Source: an uncultured Actinomycetes bacterium (GTDB lineage Bacteria; Actinomycetota; Actinomycetes; Nanopelagicales; Nanopelagicaceae). From it: a stretch of DNA of 5,020 nt. The DNA lies in assembly GCA_903844585.1 (NCBI GenBank), contig CAIMUD010000128.1, forward strand, positions 1 through 5,020, in the 5' to 3' direction. The first letter of the stretch is position 1, and each line of letters opens with the position of its first letter. Of this stretch, positions 1 to 5,020 are shown piece after piece. Both the position numbers and the translations under genes were made by a program. The notes under the pieces were generated by a model. That model searched no databases. It saw only the letters and a list, made by a program, of their open reading frames with translations, and was not told the origin of the DNA.

Positions 1-1
1 A

Positions 2-775
2 TTCACACGTAAAGATATTGATAATCCTAGTATTCAACAGATATTTGGTGATTATGCAAATCTAGATGATTTGGCGCAGTTAAAGGATCTGGAAATTGAT
101 GTAGTCATTCATCTCGCTGGGGTCACCGGGGATGCACTTGAAGAAGATGCAATGGTAGTAAATGTTGCGGGTACATCGCGGTTCTTGCGATTTATGATCG
201 ATTTAGGAGTGAAGAAATTCGTGACTGCTAGTTCGATCGCAGCAGTTGGTTGTCTCACAGCTGATTTTATGCCTAGGTCCTTGCCCATAAAGGACGATCA
301 TCCTTGTGATTCTGCCAGTGTTTATGGACTTTCAAAGTTCTTTGTTGAAGAGATTTCAAAATATTTCAGTAGGTTACATAAAGATGTAGATTTTACCCTT
401 TTTAGAATTGGGGTAGTTCTTGCGGAAACCGCTGTCGTAGCAGATGAAGATCGTATCTCTAAGATGTGGCGACCATTTTGTACTTTAGGCTGCATTTCAG
501 CAACCGATGTAGTCAACGCATTCCAAAAAGCGGTTCAAAGAAGCGTTGAATCGGGTGTTCACATAATGAATCTTGTTGCAGATAAGAGTTATTCCACAAT
601 TCCAACTATCGATGCCTTGAAATTGGCGCTCGGGGAAAGAGCGGACGATCTTGACCTGTCATTCTATAAAAAGCCGGGCAATGAACATGCAGGACTTTAT
701 GATTTGAGTGCTATTAGAAAATTTATTGAATTTGAAGTCTCCATCGATTTGCAAACAATGCGCAAGCGAAGCTAG
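2..775 (+). CDS. NAD-dependent epimerase/dehydratase family protein (extended SDR), 5'-truncated by window edge
   Basis: The reading frame is open from base 2 to a TAG at 773-775, giving 257 residues with no in-window start. Visible SDR landmarks, in fragment numbering, are a GDYANLDDL segment typical of the Asp-containing loop near residue 20, HLAG at 37-40 after a hydrophobic strand, an NVAGT helix start near 54, the TASS strand with the candidate catalytic Ser at 77-78, and the catalytic pair YGLSK (Tyr108, Lys112). The GxxGxxG nucleotide-binding turn should lie about 35-45 residues further upstream, off the window, so a whole protein of about 300 residues is expected. Family members epimerise, dehydrate or reduce sugars, often as nucleotide-sugars, in the cytoplasm; the substrate cannot be read here. 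The gene is followed after 10 bases by a dehydrogenase, which suggests an operon. The C-terminal substrate domain is short. I am confident of the family, not of the reaction. Confidence 0.88.
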   Translation, partial: FTRKDIDNPSIQQIFGDYANLDDLAQLKDLEIDVVIHLAGVTGDALEEDAMVVNVAGTSRFLRFMIDLGVKKFVTASSIAAVGCLTADFMPRSLPIKDDHPCDSASVYGLSKFFVEEISKYFSRLHKDVDFTLFRIGVVLAETAVVADEDRISKMWRPFCTLGCISATDVVNAFQKAVQRSVESGVHIMNLVADKSYSTIPTIDALKLALGERADDLDLSFYKKPGNEHAGLYDLSAIRKFIEFEVSIDLQTMRKRS

Positions 776-779
776 AAGG
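774..779 (+). promoter_or_regulatory. Shine-Dalgarno site for the zinc-free MDR dehydrogenase
   Basis: AGAAGG begins inside the TAG stop of the upstream SDR gene and lies 6 bases before the ATG at 786. It decides the start of the downstream gene: an in-frame TTG further upstream at 708 would overlap the SDR coding region by about 68 bases and has no comparable site. The placement suggests that ribosomes finishing the SDR re-engage here. Confidence 0.7.
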
Positions 780-785
780 GCTGCC

Positions 786-1769
786 ATGACAAATTCTTCG
801 AAGAAACATCCCTCACTTATAATCCATGAATTGGGCAAGGTAATTCTGGGGGAGCGCGAGCATCGAACTGCTAAACCAGGTGAAGTATTGATCCGCACAG
901 AGTTCTCTGGAGTAAGCGTTGGAACGGAAATGGCTGGGGCGCACGGTCGTAACTTGCTTTGGGGTAATCCACCCTTCTCTCCTGGGTACCAGGGCGTTGG
1001 GCGCATCGTGGAATTTGGCGACCCAAATATCAAAGGTCAGTTCGAAGAGGGTCAGTTAGTCGCATATTTCACTGGGGCGGGAACGCATCAAGCATTTACA
1101 ACGGCTTCTATTGAAAGGACGCACCCAGTCTCAGAGACAGAGCTCTATAAGTACGCCGGCCTATTCGTTCAACCCGCTGTAGGTGCTAATGCACTAAATA
1201 AAGCGCATGTGAAATCGGGTGATTCGGTGTTGGTAATTGGACAAGGAATAATTGGACAGGCTACTGCTTTGTTGGCGATGATGCGCGGTGCATATGTTGT
1301 TGTAACAGATGTTTCAAAAGATAGATTAGCAGTAGCGGCAAAATACTGTGCGAATAGAGTAGTAAACACTTCAGAATCAACCGCTTGGGAGCAACTGGAA
1401 AAAGACTTTCCTAAAGGTTTTGATGTGGTTATTGAATCTACAGGAATCATGCCCTTGGTTGAAGATGCTTTAAAGTGTACAAAGTTCGAGGGTATGATCG
1501 TGTTTGAGGGCCATTATGCGGGCGACCTTAAGTTTGAATTTAATCTCGCTCACAGGAAGCAATTAAATGCTGTATTCCCATTTTTTATTGGGGAAGCACC
1601 AAGTAGAGAATCAGTCATCAATCAGATCACTTCTGGTCATTTAAACATGAAGGCCCTCGTCAGCCACGAAATCAATTGGAAAGATTCGCAAACAATCTAC
1701 TCAAAATTATTCACACCAGAAAAAGACTCAATGAATGGAATTCTGATTGACTGGCGGGATGCCGTCTGA
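786..1769 (+). CDS. Zinc-free medium-chain dehydrogenase/reductase (BchC-like MDR branch)
   Basis: The product is 327 residues with an N-terminal GroES-like fold (about 25-115) and a Rossmann domain (about 140-270). The cofactor turn is GQGIIG at 152-157, and Asp175 at the end of the next strand favours NAD(H) over NADP(H). The zinc site is absent. Where zinc ADHs carry the first Cys this protein has SGVSVGTE (41-48), and the usual Gly-His-Glu is Gly-Tyr-Gln (67-69). There is no four-cysteine structural zinc loop. The SGVSVGTE motif and the short length match the MDR branch that includes bacteriochlorophyllide dehydrogenase BchC and many uncharacterised sugar- or cyclitol-linked reductases. 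No photosynthesis genes are visible, so I do not call it bchC. The likely role is NAD-linked reduction or oxidation of a carbonyl/alcohol in the same pathway as the SDR 10 bases upstream. Start chosen from the AGAAGG site. Confidence 0.85.
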   Translation: MTNSSKKHPSLIIHELGKVILGEREHRTAKPGEVLIRTEFSGVSVGTEMAGAHGRNLLWGNPPFSPGYQGVGRIVEFGDPNIKGQFEEGQLVAYFTGAGTHQAFTTASIERTHPVSETELYKYAGLFVQPAVGANALNKAHVKSGDSVLVIGQGIIGQATALLAMMRGAYVVVTDVSKDRLAVAAKYCANRVVNTSESTAWEQLEKDFPKGFDVVIESTGIMPLVEDALKCTKFEGMIVFEGHYAGDLKFEFNLAHRKQLNAVFPFFIGEAPSRESVINQITSGHLNMKALVSHEINWKDSQTIYSKLFTPEKDSMNGILIDWRDAV

Positions 1770-1829
1770 TGCTAAAGCCAAATTTTAGATTTGCTTTTGG
1801 GGTACTGAGCAACTCTTGTTTGGAGATTT
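1770..1829 (+). other. 60-base intergenic gap in the forward cluster
   Basis: This is the only gap longer than 10 bases in the forward-strand series. It is AT-rich at its left side. I find no stable hairpin with a U-tract and no convincing -35/-10 pair. The weak pairing CCAAA...TTTGG around 1779-1798 is too short to call a terminator. The gap could hold a weak promoter or simply be spacer within one transcript. Confidence 0.4.
1822..1825 (+). promoter_or_regulatory. Weak Shine-Dalgarno site for the first zinc ADH
   Basis: GGAG lies 4 bases before the GTG at 1830 and 13 bases before the in-frame ATG at 1839. Neither spacing is ideal. The site therefore favours GTG slightly but does not settle the start; the two options differ by only three residues. 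Confidence 0.45.
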
Positions 1830-2972
1830 GTGGCTAACATGCTCGCAGCAATTTTACGTGAGGAATCTGAAGAACTATTCATGGAGCATATTCCGCTCCC
1901 CGAACCAAAAAATGGCGAGGTTTTAATCAAAGTTTTATCAACTGGTGTATGTCATTCAGACTTACATGTAGTAAAAAAACATGTTAAATTTCCAAGGCCT
2001 GCAATTCTAGGTCATGAGGTCTTTGGGCAAATCGTTCAGATTAGTGAAAACGATAAAAGTGTTTTTGATTTCGCCGAAGATGATTTCGTTGTCACGAGTT
2101 TCATTATGCCTTGTAATAATTGCGAGCAATGCAATTCAGGATTAACAAATATTTGTTCGAGTTTTTTCTTCAATAACCGTTTAAATGGAAATATTTTAGA
2201 TGGTACAAAGAGATTGCAAGACAAAGTTGGGCAGGAAGTATCTTCGTATTCGATGGCAGGATTCGCCGAATACGCTGTGGTACCGATATCGGCAATGGCG
2301 AAGGTTCGTGGTGACCTGGCTGACAAATCTTGGTGTGTTTTAGGTTGTGCCGGAATTACTGCCCATTCGGCAGTTAAACGTGCCATATTGACCCGACAAA
2401 TGGAAGGAGCACCATATAAAACTGCGATCGTTATTGGAGTTGGTGGTGTGGGGTTGTTTATTACTCTTTTCTGTAAAATCTTCGGTATTGAGAATATAAT
2501 TGCTATTGATATTGATGATAAAAAAACTGAATTAGCACGGGATCTAGGTGCTACACATGCATTTAACTCTGCCAAAATGAATGTGCAGGATATTAAAGCT
2601 TCACTACCTGGTCAGGGGGCTCATTTGGTCTTTGAGGCCGTTGGTAGTGCTGCAACTATTGAACTTGGGTTTGGGCTTGTGTCTGAGGGAGGGCTAATCA
2701 CGGTAGTCGGAATCGCACCACATGGGACAACTGCAAGTTTCGAAATAACTCCATTAGTCCGTAGAGAATTCACGATTAAGGGATCGTTTGGCGGAAAACC
2801 AAAAGAGGATCTCAGCGCGGTAATAAAACTTGCAGAACAGGGACTGATACCGCTTGAAAAGATTGTGAATCAAAATTACGCATTAAAAGACATTAATACT
2901 GCATTTTTTGAACTTGATAAAGGAATCACAAGAGGACGTTCAATTATTGATTTTGCAAACAAAGGTCTCTAA
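1830..2972 (+). CDS. Zinc-dependent alcohol dehydrogenase, MDR superfamily (Zn_ADH10-like)
   Basis: The product is 380 residues if translation starts at GTG 1830 (377 from ATG 1839). Catalytic zinc ligands are in place: Cys41 in GVCHSD, His62-Glu63 in LGHE, and Cys173 in LGCAG. The structural zinc lobe has Cys95, 98, 101 and 109. The Rossmann turn is GVGGVG (203-208), and Asp227 at the following strand end points to NAD(H). The stretch after the zinc lobe (NNRLNG, DGTKRL, YSMAGFAEYAV) and VLGCAG match the uncharacterised Zn_ADH10 group of MDR alcohol dehydrogenases, as I recall it. The expected reaction is reversible oxidation of an alcohol to an aldehyde or ketone in the cytoplasm; the substrate is unknown. 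One oddity is that the usual Gly-Asp-Arg-Val turn before the zinc lobe reads EDDFVV (83-88). GC is only about 40% by hand count. The stop directly abuts the start of the next ADH. Confidence 0.9.
   Translation: MANMLAAILREESEELFMEHIPLPEPKNGEVLIKVLSTGVCHSDLHVVKKHVKFPRPAILGHEVFGQIVQISENDKSVFDFAEDDFVVTSFIMPCNNCEQCNSGLTNICSSFFFNNRLNGNILDGTKRLQDKVGQEVSSYSMAGFAEYAVVPISAMAKVRGDLADKSWCVLGCAGITAHSAVKRAILTRQMEGAPYKTAIVIGVGGVGLFITLFCKIFGIENIIAIDIDDKKTELARDLGATHAFNSAKMNVQDIKASLPGQGAHLVFEAVGSAATIELGFGLVSEGGLITVVGIAPHGTTASFEITPLVRREFTIKGSFGGKPKEDLSAVIKLAEQGLIPLEKIVNQNYALKDINTAFFELDKGITRGRSIIDFANKGL
2961..2965 (+). promoter_or_regulatory. Shine-Dalgarno-like site for the second zinc ADH
   Basis: AAAGG lies 7 bases before the ATG at 2973 and inside the last codons of the upstream ADH. 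It is a partial match to the consensus, consistent with translation that depends in part on ribosomes terminating at the TAA at 2970-2972. Confidence 0.5.
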
Positions 2973-4076
2973 ATGTTGATCAAAGGCGCAATCTTGGAGG
3001 AAATGGGGAGATCATTTCCATATTCTGTGTCTAGACCTATAACGATCTCTAATATTGAATTATCAGCTCCACTTGATCATGAAGTTCTGGTCAGAATTGA
3101 ATCAGCTGGAATTTGCCATTCAGATTTAGCAGTAGTTCAGGGTGTTAGACCTAGACCGACTCCGATGCTGCTAGGCCATGAGGCGGCAGGAATAGTGGAA
3201 AGTTTTGGACGCGAAGTCAAAGGTTTAAATGTTGGAGATCGAGTAGTTATGACATTTGCGCCAAGGTGCGGAAATTGTCTTGGTTGCTCCTCAAATGGAG
3301 CCATGAGTTGCATAGCTGGTACGAAATCAAACGTTGCGGGTGAACTCCTGTCAGGTGGTCAAAGATTGACCAGAGAAGGCAAAAAAATAAATCATCACCT
3401 TGGAGTTTCAGCTTTTGCAGATTATGCAGTTGTAGATTGCCGTTCAATTGTTAAAGTTGATAGCGATATTCCACCACAGGTAGCTGCATTGCTAGGTTGT
3501 GCAGTTCTCACAGGTGGAGGCGCACTCCTTAATGCCGTAACACTTAAATCTGGACAGTCGGTAGCGATCGTTGGTCTTGGAGGTGTTGGGCTAGCCGCCT
3601 TGATCACTGCGATTGCTTTGAAAACAGAGAAGGTATACGGAATTGACTTGAATGAGAAGAAACGCTCTCATGCCTTGAAGCTAGGAGCAACCAGGGTCTT
3701 TAGTGGCGATGAAGCGATAGCAGAGGGCTTAAAAGCAGATGTCGTAATCGAGGCAGTAGGCATATCGAAAGCATTTGAATTAGCGCTCGAATTGACGGCA
3801 CCCGGAGGCACTCTTGTCACTGTAGGACTACCAGCGGCCAACGATTTGGCAACAATTTCGCCTTTAGCTTTAGTATCGCAAGGAAAGAAGATTGTAGGAA
3901 GTTACCTAGGATCTGCTGTGGCTGCGAGAGATATTCCTAAGTTTGCTGATCTTTGGAGAAGCGGCCTTCTTCCAGTTGAAAGTTTGGTGTCTTCTACAAT
4001 TACGCTCGACGAAATAAACCTAGGTATGGATAGATTGGAAAAAGGCGATGAACTTCGCCAGATGATTACTTTTTAA
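2973..4076 (+). CDS. Zinc-dependent alcohol dehydrogenase, class III/liver-ADH-like
   Basis: The product is 367 residues, a full-length MDR zinc ADH. Catalytic zinc ligands are Cys48 (GICHSD), His69-Glu70 (LGHE) and Cys176 (LGCAVLTG). Structural zinc cysteines are at 99, 102, 105 and 113. The cofactor turn is GLGGVG (201-206), and Asp225 marks NAD(H) preference. The segments LLSGGQRL, INHHLGVSAFADYAVV and LVSQGKKIVGSYLGS are hallmarks of the liver_ADH_like/class III-related bacterial group. Members oxidise primary or aromatic alcohols, and some act on glutathione- or mycothiol-type adducts; nothing here identifies the substrate. It is clearly not a recent duplicate of the preceding ADH, because the inter-zinc loops and the C-terminus differ. 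It starts directly after the upstream TAA and ends 11 bases inside the opposing FAH gene. The start is supported by AAAGG and by the conserved N-terminal strand (KGAILEE). Confidence 0.92.
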   Translation: MLIKGAILEEMGRSFPYSVSRPITISNIELSAPLDHEVLVRIESAGICHSDLAVVQGVRPRPTPMLLGHEAAGIVESFGREVKGLNVGDRVVMTFAPRCGNCLGCSSNGAMSCIAGTKSNVAGELLSGGQRLTREGKKINHHLGVSAFADYAVVDCRSIVKVDSDIPPQVAALLGCAVLTGGGALLNAVTLKSGQSVAIVGLGGVGLAALITAIALKTEKVYGIDLNEKKRSHALKLGATRVFSGDEAIAEGLKADVVIEAVGISKAFELALELTAPGGTLVTVGLPAANDLATISPLALVSQGKKIVGSYLGSAVAARDIPKFADLWRSGLLPVESLVSSTITLDEINLGMDRLEKGDELRQMITF

Positions 4077-4914
4077 AATCTACGCAAGTATTGTGGATCT
4101 CGCCGATACCGTCGATACCAGTGCGGATCTTCTGTCCACCATGTAGATAAACCGGTGGCTTAAAGCCTAGCCCCACGCCAAATGGCGTTCCGGTATTGAT
4201 GACATCGCCTGGAAATAACTCCATAAATTGGCTGATGTACCAAACGATATGGTCGATACCGAATAACAAGTCATTGGTATTGGAATCTTGCTTCATTACG
4301 CCATCTACTTCACACCACAAGCGCAAGTTATGGGGATTAATGGCATCGCCTGAAACGATTACTGGACCGATGGGATTAAAGGTTGGAAATGACTTTCCCT
4401 TAACCCATTGGCCAGAACGTTCGATCTGCCAGTGGCGCTCTGATACATCTTGCGAGATTGTGTAACCCAAGATGTGAGCTGCGGAATCTTTTGGTGAATC
4501 TAGATATAGCGCACGTTTTCCAATAACAATTGCGAGTTCTACTTCGTAATCAGTTGCAGTGCTATTAGGTGGAATCACAATGTCATCATTTGGCCCGATA
4601 ACTGAATCCGGGGCCTTCATAAAGATGACAGGTTCCTTTGGAGTATCTGCACCAGTTTCTGCAATATGTGCGATGTAGTTAAGACCTACACAGATAACTT
4701 TGGTCGGACGAGCAACTGGGGAACCATAGCGAACGCCGGCAAGAGGTGTGCGGGGGAGTTTTGTGAGATCGGCTTTCGCAACCTTTTCATAACCACCGTT
4801 TTCTAGTTCGGTGCGGTTCCAGTCACTTACAAGTGTTGAGACATCAATGGCTTGGTCGCCTTCGACTACGACTGGTTTTTCACTACCTGCAGCTCCGATA
4901 CGTGCGATCTTCAT
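4066..4914 (-). CDS. Fumarylacetoacetate hydrolase (FAH) family protein, possibly 2,4-diketo-3-deoxy-L-fuconate hydrolase
   Basis: The product is 282 residues, the usual length for a two-part FAH protein: a small N-terminal domain (1 to about 65) and the FAH core (about 70-282). Core landmarks are VGLNYIAH (76-83), FMKAPDSVIGPND (98-110), the metal-binding DYEVEL (Glu124, Glu126), SQDVSERHWQ with the third metal ligand Asp156, the lysine-rich WVKGKSFPTFNPIGP (170-184), and NTGTPFGVG (240-248). These are the Mg/Mn-binding and active-site segments of cytosolic enzymes that cleave or decarboxylate diketo acids. The WVKGKSF type and length are common in sugar-acid hydrolases such as 2,4-diketo-3-deoxy-L-fuconate hydrolase, but 2-hydroxyhepta-2,4-diene-1,7-dioate isomerase-like or oxaloacetate decarboxylase roles remain possible. 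An ATGA overlap with an apparent alpha-hydroxy-acid dehydrogenase supports a lactate-yielding reaction. GC is about 46% by hand count. Confidence 0.92.
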   Translation of the reverse strand: MKIARIGAAGSEKPVVVEGDQAIDVSTLVSDWNRTELENGGYEKVAKADLTKLPRTPLAGVRYGSPVARPTKVICVGLNYIAHIAETGADTPKEPVIFMKAPDSVIGPNDDIVIPPNSTATDYEVELAIVIGKRALYLDSPKDSAAHILGYTISQDVSERHWQIERSGQWVKGKSFPTFNPIGPVIVSGDAINPHNLRLWCEVDGVMKQDSNTNDLLFGIDHIVWYISQFMELFPGDVINTGTPFGVGLGFKPPVYLHGGQKIRTGIDGIGEIHNTCVDFKK

Positions 4915-5020
4915 TTATTTCCTCCAGGTAGCGAGCCCAACCCAGCATGGGTTGGAAGTAAGCGAACATGTTTTGGCTCAAGTTCTTCGAGCGAATTAAC
5001 ACCAAGTAACTTCATATTGC
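4911..5020 (-). CDS. C-terminal fragment of a probable FMN-dependent alpha-hydroxy-acid (L-lactate-type) dehydrogenase
   Basis: On the reverse strand one frame is open from the right edge (codons begin at 5018) to a TGA at 4913-4911, giving 35 residues; the other two frames stop quickly. It reads NMKLLGVNSLEELEPKHVRL followed by LPTHAGLGSLPGGNK. The pattern M-x-L-L-G-V-x-S-L-x-E-L-x-P-x-H-V is typical of the last helix and tail of the LldD/glycolate oxidase family, which oxidises 2-hydroxy acids to 2-oxo acids using FMN, usually at the membrane. The TGA overlaps the FAH ATG as ATGA, so the two are very probably co-transcribed and translationally coupled. The Gly-rich last ~15 residues look like a family-variable tail. 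No catalytic residue is in view, so the family call rests on the tail pattern alone. Confidence 0.55.
   Translation of the reverse strand, partial: NMKLLGVNSLEELEPKHVRLLPTHAGLGSLPGGNK
4921..4925 (-). promoter_or_regulatory. Strong Shine-Dalgarno site for the FAH gene
   Basis: On the reverse strand GGAGG stands 6 bases before the ATG (4914-4912), the best ribosome site in the window. It lies inside the last codons of the upstream reverse-strand gene and fixes the FAH start. Confidence 0.85.
4937..4955 (-). repeat. Perfect inverted repeat: 8-bp stem, 3-base loop
   Basis: CCAACCCA and TGGGTTGG flank a 3-base loop, forming an uninterrupted 8-bp stem with five G-C pairs. It lies in the final codons of the upstream reverse-strand gene and, in the transcript, ends 11 bases before the GGAGG of the FAH gene. 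There is no U-tract after it, so it is not an ordinary intrinsic terminator. Possible roles are an intercistronic mRNA stability or processing element, a translational modulator, or an operator-like site; chance is also possible. Confidence 0.6.

Noticed and set aside
2..775. SDR gene as a frameshifted or decayed pseudogene
   Set aside because: The frame is open right to the window edge and all catalytic landmarks after the Rossmann turn are intact; the truncation is only the window boundary.
708..785. Upstream TTG start for the zinc-free MDR gene
   Set aside because: It would overlap the SDR gene by about 68 bases, adds residues unlike an MDR N-terminus, and lacks a ribosome site as good as AGAAGG before the ATG at 786.
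659..1033. Reverse-strand open frame across the SDR/MDR junction
   Set aside because: It is antisense to two well-supported genes, with no motif and no ribosome site noticed.
1770..1829. Promoter or intrinsic terminator in the 60-base gap
   Set aside because: The best TTGCTT with a 17-base spacer leads to TCTTGT, a poor -10 match, and the only pairing segments are about 5 bp with no following U-tract.
2036..2575. 179-codon open frame on the reverse strand inside the first zinc ADH
   Set aside because: It lies wholly opposite a full-length ADH with all zinc and cofactor motifs, has no recognisable domain, and is rich in Ser/Pro/Ala/Thr as antisense frames often are.
2994..3005. Alternative ATG at 3003 for the second zinc ADH, preceded by TGGAGG
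   Set aside because: Only 2 bases separate GGAGG from that ATG, too few for initiation, and the start at 2973 keeps the conserved first beta strand of the ADH fold.
4811..4999. Forward open frame at the right edge
   Set aside because: It is opposite the FAH start and the apparent dehydrogenase tail, which explain the region better through an ATGA overlap and a strong GGAGG.

Overview
The window is bacterial chromosomal DNA packed with genes: about 98% is coding, with gaps of 10, 60 and 0 bases on the forward strand and a 4-base overlap on the reverse strand. GC is moderate to low, about 40-46% by hand count. Shine-Dalgarno sites are recognisable. The protein style (a class-III-like ADH, an FAH-family hydrolase, an FMN-oxidase-like C-terminus) reads as actinobacterial. 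A streamlined low-GC aquatic actinobacterium would fit, but this is an impression from family resemblance and not a demonstrated assignment. I see no tRNA, rRNA, CRISPR, transposase or attachment-site signal.

Layout. Positions 2-775 (+) hold the C-terminal ~257 residues of an extended short-chain dehydrogenase/reductase (NAD-dependent epimerase/dehydratase type); its cofactor-binding N-terminus lies off the left edge. Positions 786-1769 (+) encode a zinc-free medium-chain dehydrogenase (MDR) of the BchC-like branch. After a 60-base gap, 1830-2972 (+) encodes a zinc alcohol dehydrogenase. It abuts, stop codon to start codon and in the same frame, a second and different zinc alcohol dehydrogenase at 2973-4076 (+). 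These four forward genes look like one transcription unit made entirely of nicotinamide-dependent oxidoreductases.

The reverse strand carries a second unit that enters from the right. The last 35 codons of a gene resembling the end of an FMN-dependent alpha-hydroxy-acid (L-lactate type) dehydrogenase (4911-5020) overlap by ATGA the start of a fumarylacetoacetate-hydrolase family gene (4066-4914). The FAH gene ends inside the last codons of the second ADH, giving an 11-base tail-to-tail overlap with no terminator hairpin between the two units.

How the genes may work together. An FAH-family hydrolase coupled to an alpha-hydroxy-acid dehydrogenase fits the end of a non-phosphorylating L-fucose or L-rhamnose pathway, in which a 2,4-diketo-3-deoxy acid is split to pyruvate and L-lactate and the lactate is then oxidised. 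This is inference from two genes, one of them only a fragment. The forward cluster is a chain of redox enzymes whose shared substrate cannot be read from the sequence; polyol, deoxysugar or cyclitol conversion are open options. The two units also differ in GC (about 40% in the first zinc ADH against about 46% in the FAH gene), so the convergent junction may mark a boundary between modules of different history. I did not find a clearly novel system; the best leads are a perfect hairpin just upstream of the FAH ribosome site and the run of four unlike dehydrogenases.
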